From Corallium rubrum (Eukaryota > Cnidaria > Anthozoa > Scleralcyonacea > Coralliidae), in assembly GCA_964035015.1 (NCBI GenBank), contig OZ036007.1:2662791-2726790 (forward strand): a stretch of DNA of 64,000 bases, written 5' to 3'. The notes beneath the pieces were generated by a model, which worked only from the letters and a program-made list of their open reading frames with translations, was not told the origin of the DNA and did no database searches. Of the stretch, positions 12,100 to 25,300 are shown one piece after another. The position numbers and the translations under genes are program-made. Every line of letters begins with the position of its first letter. Positions within the stretch are counted from its first letter, which is position 1.

Positions 12100-13260
12100 A
12101 AACTTGTATATACTGTAAATAACGCATCTTGAACACAATTAACACAAGGAAAATGTTGTGTGAACCAAAGGCAAAGGATATAGCACATGTAGCCACAAGC
12201 ATAAGAAAGAACCAAAGTCAGATGTATCGTTTCCTCTTATCTTGTGAAACAAGCATCAACACAAACAAGCGCCGGTGAAATCTTATGTGGTCCAGTCCAG
12301 AGCGTATAACACAACCACATGCAATCATAATATACACGCTTATTCTTTATCCTGATTCACTCCTGATTCACATTTGTAAGACAAGCAAGAGCACAAACAC
12401 AGGCAATATTTTATATGTGTGAACCACAGAATATGATACAGCCACAAGCTTAAGAAATTATCAAAGTACCATTTTCTCTTATGTCTGGTGTTATGCTTAA
12501 TTTATTATTTAATCTGATTCAAACTACACAAGCACAAACAAAATATGCGTGAACCAAAATAACTGACAAATATTATAACTGGCATCACTTGTTTATTTAG
12601 TTATATATACATTTTAAATATTGTTCATCTTGTTAACAACAGCTTTTATAACTGAATGGATCTCACAATTCAAATAAAAGCCATGGTGTATAATGCCACT
12701 CTGGTTTAAAGTGAAAACCAGTCAAGTTTTCTATCATAAACTAAGGTTAACCCAACACTTGTGAATGTTTTTTTTTAAATAAGATAGAAAGGAAACTATA
12801 TAAGGTCACCAAATATACCCATGCTTTGTGGTAATCCCATACCCTTTCCTTTCTATTTTATTTTAAGAGATATCCACAAGTGTTGTGGTAACCTTAGTTT
12901 ATGATTTATTAAACTTGACTGGTTTTCAATTTAAGCAGAGTGGCATTATACACCATGTCTTAGGCCTATACATTACCTGGTTGGCCACAAAACTGTTTAC
13001 TAATTCAAATAAAGTTATTATTATTATTATTATTATTCAAACTATTGGATGAGCACAAGCAAAGTCTAACATGTGAACAAACGTATACCACAAGTATAGG
13101 GAATGATAAAGGATGTACAATTTTCTCTAATGTCTTATATATGCTTATAATTCTTAATTAAGTCTGGGGTGTACATTTAGGAAACAACCATAAACCCAAG
13201 AAAAATTGTATGAGTGGGCAAGATACAGTTTTGCTCTTTGCTTTGGCGCATGTTATGTTT
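12100..13260 (+). repeat. Loose tandem repeat, unit about 150 bp
   Basis: Blocks with ACACAAGCACAAACA, then GTGTGAACCA, then GCCACAAGCATAAGAAA, then TTTCTCTTATGTCT recur about four to five times. They are strongly diverged and interrupted by the fold-back element at 12,682-12,957. Confidence 0.55.
12682..12957. mobile_element. Fold-back MITE, 276 bp
   Basis: The terminal 19 bp CATGGTGTATAATGCCACT are mirrored exactly at the right end. Inner blocks ACCAGTCAAGTTT and AACTAAGGTTA are also inverted. A related, less complete copy lies at 17,280-17,560. Confidence 0.85.
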
Positions 13261-13269
13261 ATTTCCATG

Positions 13270-15763
13270 GTTTTATAAGAACCAAGCTTTAACGGCTTAC
13301 CTATTCGGACAGGAAAGTGTTAATTAATCAAACATATCTTCACGATTTAATATATAAAAATTAGATGCATACATAGATAAATTTCGAACAAAACTTTCAA
13401 TAGATTGAACAATTTAAAATTTGTTTAGAGAAATTGGATCTAACAAGTTAAACAAAACTATGTCTACAACGTAATTTGTGTTTGACTTATATTCAAATTT
13501 AGAGAAGATCACTATTTCAAAATACATATAACATAATTTCACAATCCCCATAAATTACAAAACACTAACAAAAACAAACTTTTCTTTCAACCATGCTTTC
13601 TCTCAGCAATATATATATATACATTAGTACAGACTGTACTAAGGAAACTTAATTAAGCAAGCATAAAGGGGACGTCGCGGCGACCTAAGTATACAATAAC
13701 ATTTTTCATCCAAAACAAGAACATTGAATAATTTGCAGTCCTAGGAGTAATCTCAACACTGTTCTCGTTGCACAAACATCACCAATTGAACCGTTCTCAC
13801 ATTTTCAGGACGACCTTCTCGCCAGGAATAGCAAAAGCTGTTAGTTTACTTCGTCATTCATCTAGCATGCATACGTCGTCATATTTGAGAAGCTATGGAT
13901 GCTTATTGAAAGTCTTAAAATATATACATATATACGATATCCTGATCAATGGTTTCTTTCAAATGTAGTAATTTAAATAATTATATCGCCGTTTTAGGTT
14001 CTTTAAGGTGTCTCTATTGTCTACATTACACGTTATCGTTAAAATATGACACAACGCATGCAATAATAAAGTCTTAACGCCCAGCAAACAAATTTGTACT
14101 TGTTTATTATATCATTATAAATGACCATAAAAGTTCACATCTTTTAAAAAGGAATAAAAATTAGGTATGAATAGTTCTTACGCATCATCCCTGCAGAGTA
14201 GACGGTGTTACTCCCCGACATATAATATGGATAGCAAATAGGACTCAGTGTACATCTGTGTAGAGATGTTGGCCCAGTGAATTGAATAACCTGATTGGAA
14301 AATATACAGTATAACATACTGCTCTCGTTTTGCTTAATACACGTCGCTGAAGTATACAGCAAAATGATGTCAACAGACAAGAAGCCAAGCCCAAAAGCCA
14401 GCAAGCAAACGGTCGGCCATTTCAAAGAGCAGGTCCTAGGAACCTTGTGATAATTGCCGAGATTCCATTCATTAGAATTCGATTAGCGGAAGAATTAATA
14501 TTTCAAATCTCTTCGCAACACATGGGTCCTTTACGAGGATATCGGCATCAAGATAATCCAAGACAGGACTGTGTGGTAAATTGCAGAGAAATAGATACCA
14601 ACCACATCAGTATGTTGACAACAGGCCCAGTCAGGGGTATTACACTCAAATCTTTCAAATAACCTCGCCGCCAACTGATAGACCTGCTAATGTCCACCCA
14701 GACTTGCTTTCCTATTTTCCACGACGATATCCAGCATTTATGAACCATTTTAAGATCCATTGAACGGTCATCCCTGCTAAAAAGGAACCTTTTTGTGACC
14801 CTCGAAGCCATGCCCACATTACTGCGTTTTCCAAAATAGGCATTTCATATTTTTTTCTCGGTGAATCGATGCTCGGCAGCGTGTAGTCTTTACACAAGCC
14901 GACGAGTAATCTTTTGAAATCCTTAAAAAATTTGATTAAATTAAGCAGGCTAATTTGCCTCATATGTCGTTAGAAGGGCGTTTAGGAATCAGAAGTATTC
15001 CATAGGCTACCAAGGGAAACTATGACGGTTTAAGAAGGTCACCAATGTTTTTAGCAGTAAAATTAAACCTCGATAAACCTAGAACGTTTCTTTTTGTGCC
15101 ATTCGGGATTTGTGGAACTTTTTCCATTCAGGATTTTGTGGACTCATGTCTGATTTTAAAACAAAAAAATAATATCATCGGATAATTTAAATAGATTATT
15201 AAATTGACAATTTGCTTAAAGTTTGGTCAGCTATACGTGAAAAAAGAAAGTCAGACAATTAAAAACAAATAAAACTTTCAAAAACAAAATTTAAATAACC
15301 AAAAATTATAAAACCAAAATTTTGATAATTTACAAGGGCAAGAAAATTAAATTTCAAAACTCTGAATAAACGAAAAATATAAATTTAACTTGAGGAGACA
15401 TTTAAGCGGATTTTTACACAATCAAAACCTTATGTAAATACAGAATAATAAATACACCGGGCACTGCTGGAGAAGCAAGGAAGAGGTGGTAAAAGTTCTT
15501 ACATAAGAAACCTTAGCCTGCGCGCCAGACCCCACCCGAACCTAATATATTTAAGTATTAAATTCATGTGGAGTTTGCACGCAGGCTAAAGAAACCTACT
15601 CCTGGAAGACGATCAAGAGCTCAACCAGCTAACAGCTATATCGACTAGCTTGTGGATGACACCGGAATTGAAGAGGTCACCTTACAGCTAGACAGGGGAT
15701 CGGGTAAAGAGCATCATAGTCAATGGTCTCAACTTTAAAATACATATTGCCATTTTTCTCATA
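13270..15763. other. Intergenic, no gene seen
   Basis: Contains short frames on both strands (for example 14,144-14,425 on the minus strand, 93 codons with a hydrophobic start), but none shows a domain, conserved motif or convincing exon structure. Confidence 0.4.
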
Positions 15764-16040
15764 CAATCCAGGTGATCTGACCATGAGGGAAAGGCCTGGA
15801 ACTAGCAACCTAATAGAAATCCATTTTGCTGTATTGAATAACTTATTTCTTTCATTTTCCTTTATCAAACTGGTTGAAACTTTGTATTTATGTTCAGTGT
15901 TGAAAATGATAAGTCTATGCTAAATTTGGGAACAAAATAAAGTATATTTCACGAGATATTAAATAGTTTAATTCGAAAAATGGATTTCTATTTGACAACT
16001 AGTCCCAGTCCTTTTCCGTGTTTTCAGATCACCTGGATTG
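15764..16040. mobile_element. Fold-back MITE, about 277 bp
   Basis: CAATCCAGGTGATCTGA at left is matched by TCAGATCACCTGGATTG at right. AGAAATCCATTTT faces AAAATGGATTTCT further in. Confidence 0.85.
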
Positions 16041-16812
16041 AAGCTCTCCTTGCGACCACTCTCGTACGCGACCAGCTCTCACTACGGTCTCTTTTAAGAT
16101 TTACAAACTGGACTTTTTCTTTGTTTTTAAAGCCTCGAAAACGACCAGTTCTAGTTACGACCACTTTCCTACATCTCTGAAGTGGTCGATTATAAGATCT
16201 TCAACTGGATATTTTTAACTGAGATCAAGTAGTAAGTAAACACTACACTAAATCACTAACTTCCCACGACAGAACTTCTGACAGTCTTGCAGTCAGCATT
16301 TTTCTTTCTGACAGCAAAATCCAAAAACCAAAATTTACTACGAAACCAAGTTTAGGATCTTCTGCATTAACTTTTTTGGCAAATTTATTATCAAAGTTTG
16401 ACTTTAAATAACATCTTCTTCTACCGATACCACCATCACAGTTAGAAGCAGTTGTTCTAGCCTTTGGTCCATAGAACCATATAGCCCCATAAGACAGCAG
16501 CTATAGGAAGTGCTAGACAGTCTGGCTTGTTTTGAGCTCTTCTGCCCTTTGCCAGACCTTGTTTTTCGTCCTGCTGGGTGTCCAGCCACCCTGCTGGGCG
16601 TCTAGCCACCCTCCTCACCAAGCAAACCTGGTGATGGAGCCAGTTTAGTCGCCGACCATTCGACCATGTGACAGGTAGTACTGGATAACATGATACCAGT
16701 AGCAAGTCTTCACGACATGACCTGACAAGAAACTTGAAATAAACTGACAAAACAATTCCTGCAAACAACTTTTATAAAATACATTGTGTATAGTGCTACT
16801 CTAGTACTCTGA
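16041..16812. other. Intergenic with dispersed repeat text
   Basis: Repeated GACCACTCTCGTACGCGACC-like phrases at 16,055-16,190 look like the end of a dispersed repeat. A minus-strand open frame of 103 codons (16,457-16,768) has no recognisable domain and overlaps a short tandem duplication (GTCCAGCCACCCTGCTGGGC). Confidence 0.4.
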
Positions 16813-17279
16813 TTTAAAGTGCCTATAAACCCAAGTAAGATATTACTGATATGGATTCTATGTACCGTGAATACTGAGTTGAAAGCCAAAATATTTTTTG
16901 ATTTGAACTTTTATTTAGTGAGACATATTGAGGTTTGTGTTTCCAAAATGGTAATGAGAATGACATCGATGTAGGTAGGCATTTCTGGGTTTTTTTATAA
17001 TTAACCGCTTGAAGATTTGAGCTAAAAGTGATAAAATGTAGAATATACTATTCAAGTATGCCATTAACATGTGAATTGAGTAATATTTCTACTATAACAG
17101 AACATTGTGTATGCAGATTATGCCTACATAGATGTCATCGTCATTACCATTTTGGAAATGCAAACATCAATATAACAACAAATAAAAGTTGAAATCAAAA
17201 AACATTTTGCCATTCAACCATTTACTTTACATATAATCCATATCAGTAATACCATATTTGGGCTTATAAGAACTTTAAA
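16813..17279. mobile_element. Fold-back MITE, about 467 bp
   Basis: The left end TTTAAAGTGCCTATAAACCC mirrors GGGCTTATAAGAACTTTAAA at the right. TTACTGATATGGATT faces AATCCATATCAGTAA, and CCAAAATGGTAATG faces CATTACCATTTTGG. The AAAGTGCCTATA terminus is shared with the element at 41,108-41,942. Confidence 0.85.
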
Positions 17280-17560
17280 GTAAAACCAGCCGAGTTTCCT
17301 ATTATAGACTAAGGTTACCACATGCAGCACTTGTCGATATCTCTTAAAATAATGTAAAAATTAGAACTATATACAGGGGTCATCACATGAAGTGAGAGTG
17401 TCCCGAAATTAGAATTATAGAAGAATGGGGTAATCACCTAATATGGGTATCTCCCTAAAATTAACACTAGTTATGGAAAAATAGGATCACCACTTAATGT
17501 GGATATCTCCCCGAACTTTTATAAAAAAATTCCTGGCAGTGGCGCTGGCGAACATTTTCC
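17280..17560. mobile_element. Partial copy of the 12,682-12,957 MITE family
   Basis: ACCAGCCGAGTTTCCTATTA, ACTAAGGTTACCACA and GATATCTCTTAAAATAA match blocks of that element. The second half decays into repeated GGATATCTCCC-like phrases. No complete pair of ends is present. Confidence 0.6.
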
Positions 17561-17784
17561 AGGATATATCTTGATGGGGTGTATACCCTGCAATTTGTTT
17601 TCAAGTAATAACGATTATACATCATAATACATAGTTATTAAGTATGTATAGACTGACCAGAAGCGCTACAATAAGGAACCACACACAAAGCTTCACTTTT
17701 TCACGTCAGGCTTGAGAAGTTCTTAATAAGGCTATTTTTATAATTCAAGATACTATGGTTTCTGAAACCTTTCACTTGACTCTG

Positions 17785-17870
17785 AACTGATGACCGCCGC
17801 TGAGGCCGTCGAAACGTCAGTCACTAACATCAACAACAGTCTTCTGTCTCAAGACTACACTAACCTAGAC
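17785..17870 (+). repeat. Dispersed repeat with GAAACGTC hairpin
   Basis: CTGATGACCGCC, loop, GGCCGTCGAAACGTCAGT forms a hairpin and is followed by ACTAACATCAACAACAGTC, a phrase I associate with an abundant anthozoan repeat. It has part of a hammerhead-like core, but its stem pairs bases that must stay free in a hammerhead, so I do not call it a ribozyme. Confidence 0.5.
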
Positions 17871-18725
17871 GATCACTTTTCACAAACATCAAGGTAGGTT
17901 TGTAGATACGCCACGTTTATTATCTATTTGCTATTAAGCTTTCAAAAAATTAAAGGCCATTTCTGAAAAAGAATTAAAACTTATCGTATAATAAAATAAG
18001 CTCATGGTTATCACAGAAAAGATTTTCAGGCTATACTTATTTGATCAGCTTTACAATGTACATTATTACAAACTGTATGACATATTAGTATACATTCGTG
18101 AAATATTAGCATACATTCGGGCAGGTTTACTAAACATAATTCAATATTCTTCAACGTAAACCCCTTGCAATATGCCATACACTAACCTACTACTGTTTGC
18201 TGGCGCAGTTTCAATCTTATAAACATATATGCACTGTATAGCTTCAATTTGAACATAGTTAGATAGAAAGAGAAGACAGGTTTGAACAAAAATATTTACC
18301 AAATTAAGTTGCTATGTTTGGTACACGTTGATTAAGCTAACAAGTGTGGTTCTTTATTTTCCTTGGTATTTGCAATTTTGCATACAGTTAAATGACAACA
18401 AAAACCTACACACTTTAAAGTAATACTAAAATATCAGTATACATCCATGAAACGTGAAATTAAATAAAACGAAAAATATAGATAAGTTTTGTGAAAACAC
18501 CACATATAATTTTTATTTGCTAAGCTTTCGGACTGTTGTTTAGTTTTTTCTGTTGTTAAGTGCCCTCTACGCACGCTCTGATTGGTTGGGCTCCGTGCAT
18601 TTATAAGAGAACATAGATCATGAATGACGTAAAGTGGCGTAGAATGGCGTCAGCTGGCCGGAAAGCTCGCCAAATTCTAAAACTACCTCACTTTTAGTTT
18701 GACTTTTCTTATTATTATTTTATAA

Positions 18726-18917
18726 AACAAATAAAACATACAGCTCCTGTGCATATGTACTCTTATAAAGGTACGTTTGACGTCATTTGAACACGAAAGA
18801 AGTGTAAAGGCACTCGGCTATCGCCTCGTGCCTCTACTCAACTTCTTTCGTGTTCAAATGCCGTCAAACGTGCCTTTATAAGAGAACATATGCATGGAGC
18901 TTTATGTGTTATTTGTT
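18726..18917. mobile_element. Palindromic element, about 192 bp
   Basis: AACAAATAAAACATACAGCT at left faces the complement of AGCTTTATGTGTTATTTGTT at right. TCTTATAAAGG and TTTGACGTCATTTGAACACG are also mirrored. The loop carries CTCGGCTATCGCCTCGTGCC. Confidence 0.85.
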
Positions 18918-21900
18918 AAATCGCCATGAAAACTTTCAAAGAAATAAAACGAAAAATACTATTATAAATTTAAGTGGAATTATCATGTGACAAATATAAG
19001 CCAATGAGATGCGATTACTCAAAAGTCCAATCAGATCCCTTTAAAGTGAGACCTTTAGGTAATAATGGCGTTTTAAGTATTAAAAGGCTTCTATTGTTTC
19101 CTCAGTCAAATATATACCAAAGCAAAACCTTATACAATTCTCTTCATGCATGTTATATTGGTCTGTATTCTATTGTGAGTGCAAATAGTAATTACCATTG
19201 GAAGGTGGGGGTTGTTATTAAAATACAGCGTATAATTGCCGTGCTATATTAAAGAAAGGATATTTTCCTTTCACACAGAGGAAATGAAGATGCCAATGAT
19301 CTCTTTAGAAACAAACATTGTAAGCCAAACAAACTCGACGGGAGAACATCTCGTTGTTTATCAACCCTTGGTGCGATATTAAATCAACGCACATCAATTT
19401 TAGTCGTACGTCTGATATTTATCACAAGTCATTTTTTGATTGTTGACGTGGGGTTACACGCTTTATTGTTTACGAAAACGTTTTGCTGTTTACAACATGT
19501 AAAACTAATGTGAAAAAAGTTTCTAGGTGAGATAAATATAAATTAGAATATATAAATATCACAGAGAGCGCAAGTAATAAAATTAAGTAATAACACACAG
19601 ATTATTTTCATTATTTGTTTATCAGATTCCTCTAGTATTATTGTTATAGAAGTAACGAGAAGTCGAACTTATATTAGACTATGTGCCGTAGCTGTTTGAC
19701 ACTTTGGTATTAAGAGTGCGTTCATTTAGGGCCATTTCGGAATAGGAATGGCTGGAATAACTTACGCGAATGCTGGTTTAGAACGTTTTTCTTTAATCAG
19801 GAATATACTCAGACTTTCCCCCGTTAAACTCTCTAAATTAACCAGAATATTCTATCATTTGGAAAACGAGAGGTCAGAAATTATTATTATTCCTGAATAA
19901 TCCAAACGATATAGCAACATTTTTTGCAAAGTGCTTATAATTAATAAGTTCATATTTTGGTCAAACAGGAAGGCGACGGTAGAATAAACGTTTTGTTACA
20001 TTAATCGCATATTATTTGTGTGAAAAGAAAAACTTGTTAAAATAATAACCTATAGTGCTTGTTACGTTTCAGTATAGATCTAAAATCATCAGTATTACTG
20101 ACATTAGGCGACAACAGGTTTGGCAATTCGTTTCGTGTCTATCGCTCGCGTCCAGTATTTTAGGACCGTAATTAGTAAATGCATGCTTTTGATTTATTAT
20201 CAAAGGGCCAGGTAACGACAGTAAGCCGATTATTGTCGCGTTTTCAATAGCGTCTTGCGCGGCGAGTGGATCAATGACTTTGCTTTAAGAGGCATCTGTA
20301 ATTCAAAGGAAACGCATTTGTACAGAGAATAAAGGAGAAAAGCTAGACCAATATAAACAACAGCGTGACTCAGGGAACTGATTTGGGGGTAAGCAGTTGA
20401 GTTGGTCGCACGCTTGTTAAGATGATTCTTCGTTCATCGACTGATTGCCATCAGCCAATATCGGCAAGGAGATTAAGTTATTTTGCAAGAGCAGCGTGCG
20501 AACAAGTATCGCTTTGATTAACAATGCAAATGATCCTATCAGAGGATTACGCCTGGGCCTCATTACCACAGTAATGAGCACGGGTTATGGAAGAATAAGC
20601 TATTAACGCGGAATGGAGCTACACTAACCGTTCCCTCGCGATTAGTTTTCATACAATTAGGACGTTAAGCGGTCAAGTTCCTTTAAAAGTCACCGCAATT
20701 ACCACTACCCTGAAAAGACCAGTTCTAATCCATCTTTAAAATCGCACGCGTTAAAAAGATATTCCAAGTGCAGAGATTATACTCATTGATCTCAGGTATT
20801 ATGGACAATTAAATAAAGTCAAGACACCTTAATGATCTTTAATTGGTCTTAAAATAAGAATGCACTCTTCTCAAGTATTTGTTTGTATTCGTAATTTACC
20901 CTTCCTTTCAACTCAAGCTAGGTCCTCGTTTCGTGTCGTTTGTATAAAGCAAGCCGATGTTATCGTATCCACTGGGGGGACTAACATCGAAACTGGCAAG
21001 CTAAGAGAAAACTGATAAATCACGTCGAGTATGAGTTGACCTCAAACGGGGCTGCTAATCCATTTAGCAATCTTTCGCCAGACTAAATCTAGCTGGAGTG
21101 TTCTATTTTAGGGAGAGCAAGCTCGGCCCGTGCTATTTATGCGCCTTACGGATTGCGGGCGCGTTAAGGGTCCCGCGGGTTCGTCCCGTTAGGTGTCCAG
21201 CGCGGTATCTTTGAAGTTAATGGTTTAATTTCCGCTAGACATTTCTGTTAATACGCGTTGGCTGATGTATTTATTGTGTTAGGACAAAGCGGGTCACAGA
21301 ATTCCACAGAAATCAAAATATTAAAAATCTTTTAGCTGCCGCTTGTTTAACTCAAAAGACTTACAACCAGGCGCTAAGGTTTTCATGAAGATACCCGAAT
21401 CCTTTTGGGTGCGCTTTCCCCTAAATGTCGTATAAAAAATTTCAAACTGATACAGAAAAGATCTGAAACATTACAAAACGTGTATAAGTTTCTTACACCT
21501 GATATCGAACGCTATTCTAACACAATACCAGATAATTGAAAGTTAACCATTGAATTCTGTCATAAAGACACATAAAGACGCCAATCGAACGAAGGGGGGT
21601 CAGTAAAGAGTCTCAGAAAAAAAGTTTCAGTTTCGCTTCTAGTCTTTTTGTTGAAGTCGATTTTTAAGTTCGATTAGACATTGGTAATGCTCCTAGGCTC
21701 TATCCATTAGGCATGCACTCGGAGTTGCAACGGGGACATTACCTTCTAAGTGTTTTATCAATGTCCATATTGTTCCTAATTGCTAAAGTTATTAGCATTG
21801 TTATGAGGCCGATAATGGGTTCGAAGTGTTATCGCAAACACTGCAAGAGAAACCAAACAGAGCTTTCTGATTACTCTTATAAACCAACTTATACTCGACT

Positions 21901-23262
21901 AGATTTCCCGTCACCTAGCCTCCTCCAAATAAACGGCAACCACAAGCGGCAAAAGGAAACCCGAACTAAGGTGTTTTCAAAACATTCACTTTATTTCGGA
22001 ACTTTAGTCGTATTCGGCAAATTTCAATTTTTGCCCTCAAAGGGATACCCACTCGATCTATACCATATGGAAAGCCGCTTTTCGATTTCCGAAACCCTAT
22101 ACTAGTTTTATTCATTCAACATGTGTGTGGTTTTTATCCTGAATCTAAACGGCTTCGCTATATACTCGGTTACTGTGTATGCTTTTGGCGAAACAACCTC
22201 ATATCACAGTAATGTGTGAATGATATTGTTGTACAAATATTGAAACAGCGCATCGAGTCGTCAGTGCTGCCGACTATCTTGTTGTTGATGTTGTCTTCCC
22301 ACTTTTTTTCTTCTTGCCTGTTCTCTAACGAGTGTCGCATTAAAGCGAGATAATCAGCATATGAATAGGGCAATTGTTTAAAGACTCATCTTGCGCTGTT
22401 ACAATACAAATGACTCGTTAAAATCATCCTTGGCGACGCTGACCTGATCATGAAGCGCTGACTCTGTGGTTTCACCACATGCAGTCGTCGTGGGACACAG
22501 CGATACATAACCGAGCAATTCTGCTTTCCAAGTGATTCAAAAACAAACAACGGACGAACGGTCGAGAGCTCTAAGTAGATGAACAACAGATAAAGAGAGT
22601 GTGAAAAGACTGGGCTGTTCAAAACCCACTATATTGAAATAACTTACTGAAGAAAACACAAAGAGATAGACACATGTCGGCGAGATCAGACGTTGTCGGT
22701 TAAACATAAGTTAGAGTTAATGCGGCCAATGATAAAGCCTGCTTTTAAATGGGAAAAATGCACCAATTTGCACGCCCCACTCTGCCTTTGTTTGTAGTTG
22801 TAGTCATGCGCTAATACAAACTCCTCCGTCTTAGCGATCCTATCTGAAAACAACGAAGGAAATCTGCGTCGATGTGTCCTTGCTCCGTGGTTGTATAAGG
22901 CAAAGTTAATCGTTTTGAAGTGGGCACTCGAGATCTTTTAGTGCTAATCGGTCTGACAACTCATCACCACTTGTGGCTGTCAGCTTATTTAGGTAATTTG
23001 ACAGGTAATTACTGCCGCTTTAGTAATCAAATCAAACATCTTTGGCAAGGCATTGTGCCGTAAAGAATCGTGTAGTATAATTCATACGAACTGCAATTCA
23101 CCCCCCGTTGGTACCCACAGACAGGCGGACGACGAGGTGAAACCGGCTCGCCTCACACAGGAGTCTTCAGTAGTGGCAGACGTGTTTTGCATTCAAGCAC
23201 CATACCCCTGAGGTCCACAGGTAGAGAGAGCACCTGACAAGTAACGAGCTTGAAAGAGAACG
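18918..23262. other. Repeat-poor region upstream of the NKX1-type gene
   Basis: Unlike the first 19 kb, this interval shows no fold-back, satellite or long microsatellite. It holds 5' flanking and presumably 5' UTR sequence of the NKX1-type gene. A 130-codon open frame (21,713-22,105, + strand, one hydrophobic segment near its start) has no recognisable domain and I do not treat it as a gene. TATAATTC at about 23,078 is a weak core-promoter candidate. Confidence 0.55.
20524..20578. promoter_or_regulatory. Candidate regulatory element: octamer plus paired TAAT sites
   Basis: An octamer ATGCAAAT (20,524-20,531, preceded by AACA as in SOX/POU composite sites) lies 27 bp from an exact inverted repeat CTCATTAC-CACA-GTAATGAG (559-578). 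The two halves of that repeat are TAATGAG homeodomain-type sites. It lies 2.7 kb upstream of the NKX1-type start. Regulatory role is inferred from motif content only. Confidence 0.3.
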
Positions 23263-23578
23263 ATGCAATCGAATCGGAGTTTCTGCATCGAGTCCCTGAT
23301 CGCGAGTCAGGATAAATATTCACATAAATACACGCAAGCAGAAGTCGATGTGGAAGACGAGGAGGAAGTTGCTTCGGATTTGAGCGACGGAGAAAGTCCA
23401 AGGACAACACAACACACCACACCGTTCTCCGTCAACGATATCCTCAATCCACAGAAATTTACCACGCCGTATAGAGAGCGGTGTTCGTCTTCGGGTTCAC
23501 CAACTGACGACGCTCAAAAAGTGGTCTGGCATCCATGGATGTCAGCGACCCGTTACAACAGACCCCAGAAGATACAGG
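23263..23578 (+). CDS. NKX1: NKX1-type (NK1/slouch) homeobox gene, exon 1
   Basis: First coding exon, encoding residues 1-105 plus one base of codon 106. The start is the first ATG after an in-frame TGA at 23,251-23,253. The exon carries an acidic stretch (residues 28-45) and an EH1/TN-type motif, TPFSVNDILNPQKF (53-66), of the form known in NK1 proteins, where this motif recruits Groucho-type corepressors. It ends at CAGG before a consensus GTAAGT donor (23,579), in phase 1. Joined to exon 2 it gives a 268-residue nuclear transcription factor. Recognition of the family rests mainly on the homeodomain in exon 2, and the motif here agrees. The gene is the 5' member of a same-strand pair with the HMX-type gene at 56.2 kb. 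Confidence 0.9.
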
Positions 23579-24721
<1,143 letters not shown>

Positions 24722-25300
24722 CAGAACAAGGGCTCGCCTAAGGATTGACTTCTAAAGTATAAAGAAAGAAAGGATGGCTTTGCAAGCAAGCTTTGGTTTC
24801 AGTCCGATTCCTTTGTTTTTCTTTCCGATGCAAAAGGAAAAACTCTCTGACTAAAGATACATTGGTGATATCTCCACAAAAAACAAGATATGAAGTTCGC
24901 CAAGCTTCAGAGAGAAGCCGAGGTTGATGGCAAAACTTAGGAACCTTCTTTCTTTTTGAAAGAGTCGGTTAAGAAACGCACAGATCATGGAACACAGTTC
25001 GTCCAACGAATTATACATGGAACCATTCATTTTTTATACAGATGTATATTATATATATATATATATATGACATTACGACAAAAAAACACAACAGAATTTA
25101 AAGATACGAACACGTTCCGAGTGTCTTTTGTACAAAAGGTTTTCATTATGTAAATAGGAACAGCCCTTAGTTGTTTCGCCATCATTTTAAAGCTAATATT
25201 CCAAATGGGAATAATTTTCTGAACAATGATACCATTAAAGTATTCCTACGTAAATTGCACGCTTTAAAAAGATTAACACCCCTGTAAATAAATTATTTTG
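24722..25300 (+). other. 3' flank/UTR of the NKX1-type gene with poly(A) signals
   Basis: Noncoding sequence after the stop, with a short TA run at 25,048-25,069. ATTAAA (25,234-25,239) and AATAAA (25,287-25,292) are candidate polyadenylation signals, giving a 3' UTR of about 0.5-0.6 kb. No transcript evidence is available. Confidence 0.45.

Noticed and set aside
14144..14425. 93-codon minus-strand frame with a signal-peptide-like start
   Set aside because: No second exon, domain or conserved cysteine pattern that I can confirm. Probably chance.
17785..17825. Hammerhead ribozyme in the CTGATGACC repeat
   Set aside because: The hairpin GACCGCC/GGCCGUC pairs the G8-A9 positions that must remain unpaired in a hammerhead, and no helix I is possible with the flanks.
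21713..22105. 130-codon plus-strand open frame upstream of NKX1
   Set aside because: It begins with a real ATG and has one hydrophobic segment, but no recognisable domain, no poly(A) or splice context and no family resemblance. Long chance frames of this size are expected in 64 kb.
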